NCBI GenBank assembly: GCA_029561145.1
Contig: JAKQJM010000060.1
Location: 1 to 64,000 of the forward strand
Length of the DNA: 64,000 bases
From: Pseudomonadota bacterium
GTDB taxonomy: Bacteria; Pseudomonadota; Gammaproteobacteria; Xanthomonadales; Rhodanobacteraceae
Reading direction: 5' to 3'
The position numbers and the translations under genes were made by a program. Under the pieces are notes generated by a model. It saw nothing but the letters and a program-made list of their open reading frames with translations, was not told the origin of the DNA and searched no databases. Shown one piece after another: positions 46,374 through 55,528 of this stretch (position 1 is the first letter of the stretch; each line of letters opens with the position of its first letter).

Positions 46374-47183
46374 CTACAGGCGATGCCGCGACAGAACCCT
46401 GCAGGCCGTCTCGATCAGGTCCGCGTCGAGTGCCGAACGCGCCACATGAACGTCCGCGAATCCGTGGCCGCTGGCGAGGTCGCGCAGGCGCTCGCTGCTG
46501 ACGATCAGCGCCTCGCGTTGCCAACGTGCGATTGGCCCGGACGGCAGCACGGCCATCAGGTGTTCGAGCGCCGCGCCGCTCGACAAAAGGGTCAACCAGG
46601 GGCGCGCGGCCTGGTCGAGTGCGTCGAGTTGGCGACGCGTCAGCTGCGGCGGCATGCGCCGGTAGACACCGATGCGCGAGACAGTCGCGCCGCGCTCGCG
46701 CAGACCCGGAGCAAGCAGATCGCGACCACCCGGCGCATCGATGATCGCGATCGTCCATCCTTTCGGTGTCGACAGGGCGGCCTCGTCGAGCAGGCCCTCG
46801 CTGTTCTGCGAGCCGAGTGGAACGATTGATGCAATGCCGCGGCGTGCAAGCGCGCGCCCGGTGCCAGCGCCGACCGCAAATACCTGGCGCGCTGGTGCGC
46901 GCGTGAACGGGCCGGTCAGGGCAAGACAGAAATCAACCGCGGCCGGACTCGTGAAGATCCAAGCATCCGCGGATTGCGCAGCGAACAGCATTGCACGCGT
47001 CGCGTCAGCATCCTCGATGGCGCACAGGCGCGAACCCGGAAGACGCACGACGCTGGCGCCGCGCCTGCGCACGGCGCGGACCAGGGCCGCGGCGGTCGCT
47101 GCAGGACGCGTGATGATGACGCTGGCTCCAGCGAGTTCGAGCGCGCCCGGGATCGTGTGCGATGACATGGCCTGGTTTTGCAT
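46374..47183 (-). CDS. hemD: Uroporphyrinogen-III synthase
   Basis: The 269-residue protein has the two-domain HemD layout: an opening strand (ASVIITRPAATAAALVRAV), AWIFTSPAAVDF, VFAVGAGTGRALARRG, then TIAIIDAPGGRDLLAPGL and a C-terminal segment with LTLLSSGAALEHLM. The enzyme closes and inverts ring D of hydroxymethylbilane. The family has few conserved residues and its start is uncertain; an ATG at 47168 is alternative. hemC is not in the window. It is divergent from the YiiD-like gene and leads hemX-hemY. Confidence 0.87.
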   Translation of the reverse strand: MQNQAMSSHTIPGALELAGASVIITRPAATAAALVRAVRRRGASVVRLPGSRLCAIEDADATRAMLFAAQSADAWIFTSPAAVDFCLALTGPFTRAPARQVFAVGAGTGRALARRGIASIVPLGSQNSEGLLDEAALSTPKGWTIAIIDAPGGRDLLAPGLRERGATVSRIGVYRRMPPQLTRRQLDALDQAARPWLTLLSSGAALEHLMAVLPSGPIARWQREALIVSSERLRDLASGHGFADVHVARSALDADLIETACRVLSRHRL

Positions 47184-47280
47184 ACGGTGACGTACTGATG
47201 ATACCGATAGATCAGGATGCTTGAATCGTCGGTGACACCCTGTGCAAACTCGCCGCCCTTCAACGTCCGGCGACCACGGA

Positions 47281-47784
47281 ATGCTCTTGACCGACATCGA
47301 ACCCAGGGACGACTCGCGCCATCGCGATGCGCTGCGGCGGAACCTGCAGCAACAACTGCTGATCGACATTCCGATCACGCGCGCGATGCAGCTCGAGATC
47401 GCCGCCTGGGATGGCGAGTCGCTGCAGATGCGCGCGCCGCTGCCGCCGAACGTCAACGACAAGGGTTGTGCGTTCGGCGGCAGTCTGGTCAGCGTGATGA
47501 CGCTGGCCTGCTGGTCGCTGATCAAGCTGGCAGCCGACGCGCGCGAGGTCGCTTGCGACATCTACGTGCAGGATAGTTCGGTGCGCTACCTGGCGCCGGT
47601 CTGGGATGACTTCACCGCCGTATCGCGCCTTGCCGGGAATTCGCCCGGCGACGGATTCTTCGGCACGCTGCAATCACGTGGCCGCGCACGCCTCTCCGCC
47701 TGCTGCGAGATCCGGCTTGCCGATGGCACGATCGCCTGCACGCTCGAAGCCCGTTTCGTCGCCCTGCAGCGTTGCCTCGCCTAG
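47281..47784 (+). CDS. YiiD C-terminal-type hotdog thioesterase
   Basis: The 167-residue protein starts at ATG 47281. The pattern LLIDIPITRAMQLEIAAWDG, LPPNVNDKGCAFGGSL, MTLACWSL and VRYLAPV matches the YiiD_C thioesterase domain. The NVNDKGCAFGG loop is the substrate-facing helix of these hotdog enzymes. It may act on acyl-ACP or acyl-CoA. It sits at the edge of the pigment region, so a supporting role is possible but not shown. Confidence 0.8.
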   Translation: MLLTDIEPRDDSRHRDALRRNLQQQLLIDIPITRAMQLEIAAWDGESLQMRAPLPPNVNDKGCAFGGSLVSVMTLACWSLIKLAADAREVACDIYVQDSSVRYLAPVWDDFTAVSRLAGNSPGDGFFGTLQSRGRARLSACCEIRLADGTIACTLEARFVALQRCLA

Positions 47785-47832
47785 AATGCGGCACAATGGC
47801 CGCCTGGCTGTCAGGTCCGAGGAGACGTCTCG

Positions 47833-48270
47833 ATGAACCCGTCCCATCGCTTGTCGCACTGTCTGTCGATCCCGTTCGTTGCACTGATCGTGTTGTGCGC
47901 ATCCGCGCCGGCGCTGGCGAAATCGCGTGACAAGATCCTCACCGAGACATTGCGCACGTATGCGGCGACGATACGCTGGGGTTCGATCGAACAGGCCGAG
48001 ACCTTCGTCGACCCGGCTTATCGCGCGGCACATCCACTGACCCCGCTCGAACTCGATCGCTACAAGCAGGTGCGCTTCACCAATTACAACGACACCGCGC
48101 CGGTGCCCGTGAACGACAACGAAGTCCGCCAGACCGTCGAGATCGGCATCGTCAACGTGAATACCCAGGACGCGCGCAGCGTGATCGACCGGCAGGTCTG
48201 GAAGTACGACAAGAAGGCCAAGGTCTGGCTGCTGACGACCGGCCTGCCCGACATCACGCGACAGGATTGA
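47833..48270 (+). CDS. Secreted hypothetical protein
   Basis: The 145-residue product begins with a signal peptide (HCLSIPFVALIVLCASAPALA). The mature part (ETLRTYAATIRWGSIEQAETF, DPAYRAAHP, QVRFTNYNDT, VIDRQVWKYDKKAKVWLL) has the form of a small periplasmic alpha-beta domain like NTF2-type proteins found at pigment loci in this group. I do not recognise a named family. It is 48 bases after the thioesterase gene and could be in the same transcript. Confidence 0.7.
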   Translation: MNPSHRLSHCLSIPFVALIVLCASAPALAKSRDKILTETLRTYAATIRWGSIEQAETFVDPAYRAAHPLTPLELDRYKQVRFTNYNDTAPVPVNDNEVRQTVEIGIVNVNTQDARSVIDRQVWKYDKKAKVWLLTTGLPDITRQD

Positions 48271-48311
48271 GCGGGCCAGCCGTAGCCGATGGACTGATCG
48301 CGGAGCCGTTC

Positions 48312-48689
48312 ATGCACAAGAGCCGATTGGCCGGTTTCATCATTGATTGCCAGACCGATGATCTCGGCGCGGCAGCCGCGTTCTGGGCCGGCGCGCTCGG
48401 CATGGGCGTCGGCAGGGCCTCCGGTGTCGCCAACACCTATATCCAACTCGATGATCCGACCCGCAACCTGCACATCGAGGTGCAGGCGGTCGACCACGCG
48501 AGCCGCGTCCATCTCGATATCGAGACCGACGACATCGAAGCCGAAGTGAAACGCCTCGAAGCACTCGGCGCCAAACGCATCAAGCAGCTGCACACCTGGT
48601 GGGTGATGGAAGCGCCCACCGGCCAGCGCTTCTGTGTGGTACGACCGCAGGCGGCGGATTTCGCGGAACGCGCGAATCGCTGGGAATAG
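48312..48689 (+). CDS. VOC-family (glyoxalase-like) protein
   Basis: The ATG at 48312 lies six bases after CGGAG. The 125-residue product has the two beta-alpha-beta-beta-beta modules of the vicinal-oxygen-chelate fold (LAGFIIDCQTDDLGAAAAFW, TRNLHIEVQAVDHASRVHLD, GAKRIKQLHTWWVMEAPTGQ). Candidate metal ligands include His and Glu residues of the HIEV and MEAP segments. The reaction is unknown. The minus-strand dehydratase gene ends 16 bases further on. Confidence 0.8.
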   Translation: MHKSRLAGFIIDCQTDDLGAAAAFWAGALGMGVGRASGVANTYIQLDDPTRNLHIEVQAVDHASRVHLDIETDDIEAEVKRLEALGAKRIKQLHTWWVMEAPTGQRFCVVRPQAADFAERANRWE

Positions 48690-48704
48690 GGCAACGCCGG
48701 GGAT

Positions 48705-49139
48705 TCAGCCGACCGGCGCGAGCATGACGGCGGCGCGACCTGCGGCAATCTCGATACCGGCGTGTTCGATGCGAAATGCGTACTGCCAGCTCGAGTCGCT
48801 GCCGAGCAGGCGTTCGCCATGCACGTCGAGTGGACCGTCGAGATCATCGATGCGCGCGACGCCGAACGAAACGCCGCGCAACGAAACAAGGAATCCGGGC
48901 GCTGCGGCACGTCCTGCGGCTTGCGCGACCAGGGCGCCGTGCACAGCCATCGATTGCGCGCCGTATTCGCACAGGTGCACCGCACGCAATCGCCCGTCGC
49001 TGCGCAATGGATTGTCGACGCGCCGATGTGAATCGCTGCGTGCGTGGATCGCGTCGGCGCTCCATGCGACGACGCTGTCGAGCAGGCACATCGTGCCCTG
49101 ATGCGGGATCAGGTGTGCCCAGGCGGCCTTAGCGAGCAT
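48705..49139 (-). CDS. ApeP-like 3-hydroxyacyl-ACP dehydratase, aryl-polyene pathway
   Basis: The 144-residue protein has the hotdog dehydratase opening IPHQGTMCLLDSVVAW and a helix with LCEYGAQSMAVHGAL, as in ApeP-type dehydratases encoded in aryl-polyene clusters. The His of IPHQG is the catalytic candidate. It would remove water from beta-hydroxyacyl-ACP during chain growth. It starts 11 bases into the end of the MMPL gene (the frames overlap), so it is the last gene of the minus-strand operon. Confidence 0.8.
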   Translation of the reverse strand: MLAKAAWAHLIPHQGTMCLLDSVVAWSADAIHARSDSHRRVDNPLRSDGRLRAVHLCEYGAQSMAVHGALVAQAAGRAAAPGFLVSLRGVSFGVARIDDLDGPLDVHGERLLGSDSSWQYAFRIEHAGIEIAAGRAAVMLAPVG

Positions 49140-51462
49140 CGCGCGTGCGCCCCTTGCGCGCCATCAGGATCGACAGGCAGAAATGGAAGCCGACACCGAG
49201 GCTGACGGTCAGGCCGATCGCGCGCAGCACGGGCAGCGATGATGCGGCGAGCAGGGCGAACACGAGCAGGGCCGAGATCACGCAGACCAGGGTCGCGTGC
49301 AGGGTGCGGCGCGCTTCTGCCGCGTCCGGCGTCGGACGCTCGAAGAACAACGCGTAGTGCAGGCCGAGGCCCGCGGCGAGGGTCAGCGCGACGAGGTGGA
49401 ACAGCGAAAGCGAAGTCCCGCCGAAACGCAGGACGGCGAGCACGAGGATCGTCGCGAGCGTCATCGGCGCGAGCACGTGCCAGGCACGACGGAGGTCGCG
49501 AAATGCCACGAAGACGGTCGCGACCAGCAGCACGATGGCGATGCCGAAGGCGCGCAGGATGCGCTCGCGGTACGCGGCGACGAGGGACTCCGAGGCGCCC
49601 TTGAGATCGAGCAGTCGCACTGCGCCGCCGGTTTCATGGCTGAGCGCGTCGAACGCGGCTGGATCCTGCATGCCGATGATCGTGCCGAGCCCGAGCCAGT
49701 GGCCCTCGCGCTTGACCAGCATCGCATCGATGCGTGCACCGATCGGCGAGCTCGCGAACACGGCCGGCGTCAGCGGTTCGAGCGTGCGCGCTTTCTCGAC
49801 ATCATCGAGGAACGGCTCGAACAGGCCGGCACGAAACGGCAGATCCGTTTCGGCCGCACCCAGCATCGCGGCAAGCGCGCTGCGATCGGGCAGCCTGGCC
49901 TGGCGCAGGCGCTGCGTGGCGATGCTCGGCAGGTAGCGGCTCGGCAACTCGGCGGCGGCGACCGCCCCTTGTCCGGTCAGCGCATCGATGCGTGGCGCGA
50001 TCTTCTCGGAAAGTTCGAGCACGCCTTCGGCATCGGCGGCTTCGACGATCAGGAGATAACGCACGTCCGGCGCACCGAGTGCGGCACGCAGGCGACCTTC
50101 GCGCTGCATGAGATCCTGCGGCACCGGCGTCAGTGCAGCGAGATCGTTCTGCCAGAACGGTGTCGACGCCGACCACAGCATCAGCGCGGCAAACAGCAGC
50201 AACACGGGCGGCAGCCAGCGGGGTCTCGGCAAAGCTTCGAGCCAGTTCCAGACCGTGCCGAGGCCTGGCGTATCGGCGGCATCGCGGAATTTCAGCGGCA
50301 GCACGCGCGGCAACAGGTAGCGCGTGCTGAATCCGGCCACGAGCAAGCCGCTGATCGTGAACACCGCGAGCTGCATGAGTCCGGTCACGCCCGAGGCGAA
50401 GAAGGCCAGATAGGCAATGCAGGCCGAGGCGATTGCGGTCAGCAGCAGCGGCCACAATCCACGCACGCTCTCGAGCGCCGTTTCGCCGGCACGTCGATGG
50501 CTGAGCAGGCGGATCGGATATTCCTGGGCGACCCCGAGCAGGGTAAAGCCGAACGCGAGGGTGATGCCATGCATCTCGGTGAAGACGACAGCGACCGCGG
50601 CAACACCGGCGAGCGCGCCCGAGGCGATCGGCAGCGCAGCCAGGCCAAGCACCGCAATGCTGCGATAGGCAAGCAGCAGAAGAAGGATGAAGCCAACCGT
50701 GCTGATCCGGCCGAGCCACTCGGATTCGCCGCGCGTGCTGGCGTTGACCAGCACGGTGAAATAGCCGGGCCCGCTGATCACGAGCTCGGCCTTGCCGCCG
50801 ACACCGTTGATCGATTCGAAGCTCGACTGGATCGCCGCGACCGCCTCGCCCTGGGCGGCCGGATCGAAACCGGCGGCATGGGTCTGCACGAGCAGCAAGG
50901 CTTCGTTGGCGGGTGAAAACCAGACGCCCTCGCGTACCAGCGGCTGCTTCGGCGGTGACCAGCGTTCCGCGAGCTTCATGATCTCGAGAGTCGGATCGCG
51001 CGGCAGCAATGGCTTGAGCAGGGTGGCCGCCGGCGAACCAAGGTCCTCGACACGCTGGCCCAGCTCATCGGCGAGCAGCGCTTCGTTGAGCGGCTCGTCG
51101 TCGAAGCTCGAGGTCAACAAGTAGCGGTAGGGCAGCAGCGTTTCATCGAGCATGCCCGCATCGAATTCGCCGTTGACGACCTGGCTGAAATGCGCGTCCC
51201 CGCGCAGCGCGACACTCAATGCGCGACTGAGCTCGGCGAGACGCTCGTCCGCCTCGCCATGGATCGCGAGCAAGAGCAGGCGCGAGCCCGGGCCTTCGCC
51301 GATCTGTTCCATCAGCAGTTTCTGGTCGGCGGTCTGCGCGGGCGGCATGAAGCTGCGCAGATCGGTACTGAGCTTGAGTGCATGCGCGGCATAGGCGGCG
51401 ACGCCGACCAGCACCGCCACCCAACCGACCAGCAGGGCGAACCGCTGCATGCGCGAACTCAC
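49129..51462 (-). CDS. MMPL/RND-family exporter of the pigment cluster
   Basis: The 777-residue protein starts with GTG 51462 overlapping the LolA stop as GTGA. It has about twelve membrane spans in two blocks of six, each after a large periplasmic loop. Membrane anchors include WVAVLVGVAAYAAHAL and GFILLLLLAYRSIAVLGL. The second half repeats the pattern (VLLLFAALMLWSAS). MMPL proteins move lipids and polyenes; a member of this subfamily is part of xanthomonadin and aryl-polyene loci. It most likely moves the finished pigment or its lipid ester across the inner membrane. Confidence 0.85.
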   Translation of the reverse strand: MSSRMQRFALLVGWVAVLVGVAAYAAHALKLSTDLRSFMPPAQTADQKLLMEQIGEGPGSRLLLLAIHGEADERLAELSRALSVALRGDAHFSQVVNGEFDAGMLDETLLPYRYLLTSSFDDEPLNEALLADELGQRVEDLGSPAATLLKPLLPRDPTLEIMKLAERWSPPKQPLVREGVWFSPANEALLLVQTHAAGFDPAAQGEAVAAIQSSFESINGVGGKAELVISGPGYFTVLVNASTRGESEWLGRISTVGFILLLLLAYRSIAVLGLAALPIASGALAGVAAVAVVFTEMHGITLAFGFTLLGVAQEYPIRLLSHRRAGETALESVRGLWPLLLTAIASACIAYLAFFASGVTGLMQLAVFTISGLLVAGFSTRYLLPRVLPLKFRDAADTPGLGTVWNWLEALPRPRWLPPVLLLFAALMLWSASTPFWQNDLAALTPVPQDLMQREGRLRAALGAPDVRYLLIVEAADAEGVLELSEKIAPRIDALTGQGAVAAAELPSRYLPSIATQRLRQARLPDRSALAAMLGAAETDLPFRAGLFEPFLDDVEKARTLEPLTPAVFASSPIGARIDAMLVKREGHWLGLGTIIGMQDPAAFDALSHETGGAVRLLDLKGASESLVAAYRERILRAFGIAIVLLVATVFVAFRDLRRAWHVLAPMTLATILVLAVLRFGGTSLSLFHLVALTLAAGLGLHYALFFERPTPDAAEARRTLHATLVCVISALLVFALLAASSLPVLRAIGLTVSLGVGFHFCLSILMARKGRTRDAR

Positions 51463-52115
51463 GGCGTGGCGACCCCATCCCGGCAGATGCGCTCGACGCT
51501 CTTGCGAATCAGCGGATCGGGCAGGCCTGCCGCGGCGAGCTGCTCGACCAGCAGGATGCTGACGTCGTCATCGGCATCGATGATGCGAAAGCAGCGCGCG
51601 GTGTCGCCGCCACCATCGACTTCGATCGCGTCGATGCGCTTGCCGAGCCGCTTGTCCTTCGGCGCGAGACGAAGTTGCCAGTGCGCGGTATCGCCACTGC
51701 TGGTCAGTTCGAAATCGCGCTGCAGGGCGGTCGCATCGCCGCCGAGCAGGGCACTGAAGCCGCGCAGGAATCCTTCGAGTTCGGGTACGCGGTCGAGCGA
51801 GATCTGGCGCGGCTTGCGCGACCCGCGCTGCACGTTGACCTGGCCATCGGCGATCGTCGTGGTCTCGGTGTAGGGCGTATCGACGCGCTTGCCGAGCCTG
51901 CCCGGACCGAGATATTCGAGCTCGCCGCGCGCGACCACCGCGCGTTCGTACATGTGCGAGAAGCGCACTTCGGTAAAGGCGGTACGTGCCGGCAGCTCGC
52001 GCTTGAGGCCGCCGACCAGACTCAGCGGATCGATCTCAGCCGCGTTCGCCAGGCAGGGCAGGATCAGGTACAGCAAGGCGGTCGCCGGGCGCAGGTTGCA
52101 GGTTCCAGAAGTCAT
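51459..52115 (-). CDS. LolA-like periplasmic carrier of the pigment cluster
   Basis: From ATG 52115 the protein has 218 residues with a signal peptide (LLYLILPCLANA). The mature part has the LolA-type pattern of a lipid-binding half-barrel: TAFTEVRFSHMYERAVVARG, ELEYLGPGRLGKRV, VNVQRGSRKPRQI. Related LolA-like proteins sit between the acyltransferase and exporter genes in aryl-polyene loci. Its start overlaps the acyltransferase gene by 80 bases in another frame, an unusually long overlap. It probably carries the lipid-linked polyene to the outer membrane. Confidence 0.8.
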   Translation of the reverse strand: MTSGTCNLRPATALLYLILPCLANAAEIDPLSLVGGLKRELPARTAFTEVRFSHMYERAVVARGELEYLGPGRLGKRVDTPYTETTTIADGQVNVQRGSRKPRQISLDRVPELEGFLRGFSALLGGDATALQRDFELTSSGDTAHWQLRLAPKDKRLGKRIDAIEVDGGGDTARCFRIIDADDDVSILLVEQLAAAGLPDPLIRKSVERICRDGVATP

Positions 52116-52992
52116 AGAAATTGAACCAGTTGTAAGGATGGGCACGCACGTGATGTTCAAGTCGGGCGGCGTAGCGTTGCACGAATGCGCGCAGTTCTGC
52201 CTCCCTGCCACGGCGCGGCAGGTCGAGCTGTTCAGCCAGCGTCTCGAAAACCAGATCGTAGCCGCGACCGCCGCGGTACAGGCCGAGGCACAGCACGATC
52301 GGCACCTTGAGCATGCTCGCGATCAGGAACGGCGCAACCGGGAAGAGGGCGGGCGCACCGAGGAAATCGACTTCAACGGTCGCCTCGCCGGGCCGCGCGC
52401 GATCGCCGAGCAGGGTCGCCAGCGCGCCTTCCTGCATCGCGTCGTGCAGGGCGAAGACGACTTCATGGCCAGGCCGTGAGGCATCAATCACGTTTTTCGC
52501 GATCGCCGGGTTGAGCGCGTGCAGCAATTCGGTCATGGCCGGCGTCTGGCGCGTGTTGAGGACCACGCGCACGGTCACGTCCGGGCGTTGCAGGGTCATC
52601 ACGCGCAGCACTTCGAAACTGCCTACATGCGCGCCGAGCAGGAGCATGCCGCGATCAGGCCGCATCTGCGCGTGCAGGTCGTCGAGACCGAACACCTTGA
52701 TATCGAACTTGCGCAGGTTGTCGGTGAGCAGAAATATGCGGTCGAGGATCGTCGAGGCAAAGCTGTGGATGTGGCGCATGACCATCCAGGCGTCGGCCGG
52801 CCGGCCGAACACACGCTCGAGATAGGCGCGCGAGGCGCGTCGCTCGACGGTCCGGCGCAGGAAGAAATACAGCGTGATCGGATACAGCAGGAGGCGCGCG
52901 CAGCGACGGCCGAAGGTCAGTCCGATCGAACGGATCAGCCAGATGGCGAAGCGCCCGCCGCCTTCGCGATGCTCGCTCCAGTGATCGCTCAC
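52036..52992 (-). CDS. LpxL/HtrB-type acyltransferase of the pigment cluster
   Basis: The start is GTG 52992, overlapping the preceding dehydratase stop as GTGA; the longer frame upstream is the shadow of that gene. The 318-residue protein has a membrane-edge helix (LIRSIGLTFGRRC, LLLYPITLYFFLRR), HIHSFASTILDR, LLGAHVGSFEVLRVM with the HxxxxE-type site (His and Glu), and DRARPGEATVEVDFLG. This matches the lipid A late-acyltransferase family recruited in aryl-polyene loci to attach the polyene to a lipid. Confidence 0.85.
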   Translation of the reverse strand: MSDHWSEHREGGGRFAIWLIRSIGLTFGRRCARLLLYPITLYFFLRRTVERRASRAYLERVFGRPADAWMVMRHIHSFASTILDRIFLLTDNLRKFDIKVFGLDDLHAQMRPDRGMLLLGAHVGSFEVLRVMTLQRPDVTVRVVLNTRQTPAMTELLHALNPAIAKNVIDASRPGHEVVFALHDAMQEGALATLLGDRARPGEATVEVDFLGAPALFPVAPFLIASMLKVPIVLCLGLYRGGRGYDLVFETLAEQLDLPRRGREAELRAFVQRYAARLEHHVRAHPYNWFNFYDFWNLQPAPGDRLAVPDPALPGERG

Positions 52993-53291
52993 GCGAGTTC
53001 GCCGTCGCCCGTTGCGAGCAGCTCGTCGCCTCGCGTCACGCGGAAGCGGATCTGCGCTGCGCTGATCGCGACATGCAACTCGGCGGCCTGATCGGGCAGC
53101 AGCGGCGCGCGGAACTTGACCGCGGAAATCCGTTGCAGCATGCCATGTCCGTTGCGCTCGAGGCTTGCCGCAAGACGATCGAGCAGGATCACGCCGGCAA
53201 CCACCGGCTGATCCGGAAAGTGGCCGGCCAGACTCGGATGCGTCGCGGGGATGCAGACCTGCTCGGTCCATTCGTGGTCGAAGTCAGCCAT
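52989..53291 (-). CDS. ApeI-like FabZ-type dehydratase
   Basis: The 100-residue protein has a single hotdog: ATHPSLAGHFPDQPVVAGVI, with the FabZ-type catalytic His24 in GHFP. The second active residue is Asp (LLDRL) where FabZ has Glu. It would dehydrate aryl-polyene acyl-ACP intermediates. It is very short, so it probably works with the separate ApeP-like dehydratase or as a dimer. It follows the membrane protein by three bases. Confidence 0.82.
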   Translation of the reverse strand: MADFDHEWTEQVCIPATHPSLAGHFPDQPVVAGVILLDRLAASLERNGHGMLQRISAVKFRAPLLPDQAAELHVAISAAQIRFRVTRGDELLATGDGELA

Positions 53292-53294
53292 CGA

Positions 53295-54023
53295 TCACGG
53301 CGTCCTGCCGTTGCGCAGATCGGTGTCACGCAGGAGCTGTGGCCAGTTGCGTAGCAACTGCTCGGCGAATTCGCGCGGCGGGGTGTGCGGGATATGCCGC
53401 AGATGCCAGCGTCGGAACGCGTACTCGGCAAGCATGAACAGGGCCGGCAGCAGGTAGCCGCCGAACTGCAGCCAGGTCATCGTCCAGTCGCGCGCGCGCG
53501 AACCCTCCGCGAGTTGCGGCAACCACCACGCGATCAGCACGACGAACACGATCGCCTGCAACGCGAACAGCAGCGTCCACGCTGCGGTGAGAGCGCGCGC
53601 GTAGGTTTCAACGCCGGGCAGTGCGATGCGTTCGGCTCCCTCGATCGCGATGATGGCGCGCGCAATCAGCGGTGTATGCGTGCCGGTCAAGGTCCATCCG
53701 AACAGGATCGCAAGACCGAGGTTGACCAGCAGCGGAACGAGATCGAGGGCCGTTCGGCCGTGACCGTTCCAGGTCAGCAGGACGATGCCGCCGACCAGCA
53801 GGATCCAGATCGCCCAGGCCGCTCGCGAGGCGTTGCGCAGCCCGGATGCGAGCACCGCACTGACCAGGACCACCACGCACAGAGCCGCCAGTGCATCACT
53901 GCCGGTGAACCAGGCCACCAGCACGAGAACGAGGTAACCGGCAATCGTCCCGAGCAGACGCGCGCGCTGTACCACGGACGTTGCCCGGGCAGGGTCGACG
54001 AGGGATTCTTCGGGGCGGTTCAT
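53295..54023 (-). CDS. COG4648-like membrane protein of the pigment cluster
   Basis: The start at ATG 54023 gives 242 residues. Six or so membrane spans are visible (TIAGYLVLVLVAWFTG, ALCVVVLVSAVLASG, AIWILLVGGIVLLTW, AAWTLLFALQAIVFVVLIAWW, GYLLPALFMLAEYAF). The family sits next to the ketosynthase in aryl-polyene and xanthomonadin loci and has no settled reaction. It opens the minus-strand operon. The divergent halogenase gene starts 154 bases away, so both promoters lie in that space. Confidence 0.75.
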   Translation of the reverse strand: MNRPEESLVDPARATSVVQRARLLGTIAGYLVLVLVAWFTGSDALAALCVVVLVSAVLASGLRNASRAAWAIWILLVGGIVLLTWNGHGRTALDLVPLLVNLGLAILFGWTLTGTHTPLIARAIIAIEGAERIALPGVETYARALTAAWTLLFALQAIVFVVLIAWWLPQLAEGSRARDWTMTWLQFGGYLLPALFMLAEYAFRRWHLRHIPHTPPREFAEQLLRNWPQLLRDTDLRNGRTP

Positions 54024-54176
54024 CTGCGGCAACGACGGGAAATCGCCCAAGGTCAGGAGCGGAAATGTAACATGGTGGCGGGTTTGTGGCCGACGACGGG
54101 CAGCCCGCCGCAAGCACGCCGCACGAGCGTTTCACGCGCGTTGCCGCCTGCAGGAACCTCGGTCGATGGAGCCCTC
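54024..54176. promoter_or_regulatory. Divergent promoter region of the pigment genes
   Basis: The 153 bases between the minus-strand operon and the halogenase gene must contain promoters for both. An AT-rich patch (GGAAATGTAACATGG near 54060) is the only clear candidate. No operator repeat was identified by eye. Confidence 0.4.
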
Positions 54177-55496
54177 ATGCATTCAAAGGTGGATTGCGAC
54201 GTACTGGTGATCGGTGGCGGACCGGCGGGATCTTCTGCGGCCACCGTCCTCGCGCGCAATGGCTGGCGTGTCCTGCTGCTGGAAAAGGACAAGCACCCGC
54301 GATTCCACATCGGCGAATCGCTGCTGCCGTGCAACCTGCCGATCTTCGAGCAGCTCGGCGTACTCGAGAAGGTAAGCGAGCTCGGTGTGCTCAAGCTCGG
54401 CGCCGATTTCCCGTCGGACCCGGGCAACTACCAGACCTTCCACTTCCGTCGCGCGCTCGGCAACTCGCCGCCACACGCGTTCCAGGTCAAGCGCGAGGAG
54501 TTCGATCGCATGCTGTTCGAGCACGCGCGCGAAGCCGGTGTCGATGCGCGCGAACAGGTCAAGGTCGAGGAAGTCACCGCGACCGCGATTGATGCGGTGA
54601 GCGCGCTGGCCCGCGATGCACAGGGCAACACGCTGGAGATCGGCGCACGCTACCTCGTCGATGCGAGCGGGCGCGATACCGTGCTCGGCAACAAGCTCAA
54701 GCTCAAACGCAAGAACGAGCAGCACCAGAGCGCCGCGATCTTCGCCCACTTTCTCGATGTCGAACGACGTCCAGGCGAAGACGCAGGCAACATCAGCATC
54801 TACAACTTTGACCACGGCTGGTGCTGGTTCATCCCGCTGCGTGATGGCGTGATGAGCGTCGGCTGCGTGTGCTGGCCCGAATACCTGAAGCAGCGCAAGG
54901 GCGACAACGAGGGCTTCCTGATCAACACCCTCAAGCTCATGCCGGAAGCCTGGGGGCGCATGCAGCAGGCGCGCATGACCGGCGAGGTCCGCGTGACCGG
55001 CAACTATTCCTACACCTGTTCGCGCATGAGCGGGCCGGGCTGGATCATGGCGGGTGATGCCTGGGCGTTCGTCGATCCGGTGTTCTCCTCGGGTGTCTAC
55101 CTGGCGATGCACGGCGGCACGCGTGCCGCCGAGGTGGTCAACGGCTCGCTGCGCGATCCGCGCCGCGAGACCGGGCTGCAGCGCGCCTTCGCCAAGCGTG
55201 TCGCGCGTGGCGTGAAAGTGTTCTCGTGGTTCATCTACCGCTTCAACTCGCCGATCATGCGTGGCCTGTTCGCCCATCCGCGCAATTACCTGCGGGTCGA
55301 GGAAGGCGTCATCTCGATGCTGGCCGGCGACGTTTTCGAGAGCCGCCCGGTCATGCTTCGCGTCCATCTTTTCCGTCTGCTCTACGCGACCGCCGGACTG
55401 CTCTCGTTCCGGAAGTGGCGCAGCGATCTGAGCCAGCGCCGTCGCCAGGCACGCAGCGAATTCAGCGGCGGCACGACACCGGTCGATCCGGCCTGA
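54177..55496 (+). CDS. Flavin-dependent halogenase-like oxidoreductase
   Basis: The 439-residue protein starts at ATG 54177 and has the FAD-binding LVIGGGPAGSSAA (10-22). Two features favour a halogenase over a plain monooxygenase: WCWFIP (215-220) fits the WxWxIP motif that blocks monooxygenation, and Lys73 in VLKLGADF sits where the catalytic lysine of phenol and pyrrole halogenases lies. Xanthomonadins are brominated aryl polyenes, so this is probably the enzyme that halogenates the aryl head. A PPTase gene follows after 32 bases. No flavin reductase gene is nearby. Confidence 0.85.
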   Translation: MHSKVDCDVLVIGGGPAGSSAATVLARNGWRVLLLEKDKHPRFHIGESLLPCNLPIFEQLGVLEKVSELGVLKLGADFPSDPGNYQTFHFRRALGNSPPHAFQVKREEFDRMLFEHAREAGVDAREQVKVEEVTATAIDAVSALARDAQGNTLEIGARYLVDASGRDTVLGNKLKLKRKNEQHQSAAIFAHFLDVERRPGEDAGNISIYNFDHGWCWFIPLRDGVMSVGCVCWPEYLKQRKGDNEGFLINTLKLMPEAWGRMQQARMTGEVRVTGNYSYTCSRMSGPGWIMAGDAWAFVDPVFSSGVYLAMHGGTRAAEVVNGSLRDPRRETGLQRAFAKRVARGVKVFSWFIYRFNSPIMRGLFAHPRNYLRVEEGVISMLAGDVFESRPVMLRVHLFRLLYATAGLLSFRKWRSDLSQRRRQARSEFSGGTTPVDPA

Positions 55497-55528
55497 CGAC
55501 ACTGCACCGCGATGAAACCGGAACACAC

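Noticed and set aside
49297-50916. 539-codon plus-strand open frame
   Set aside because: It lies antisense to the MMPL exporter, whose family motifs and membrane pattern are clear.
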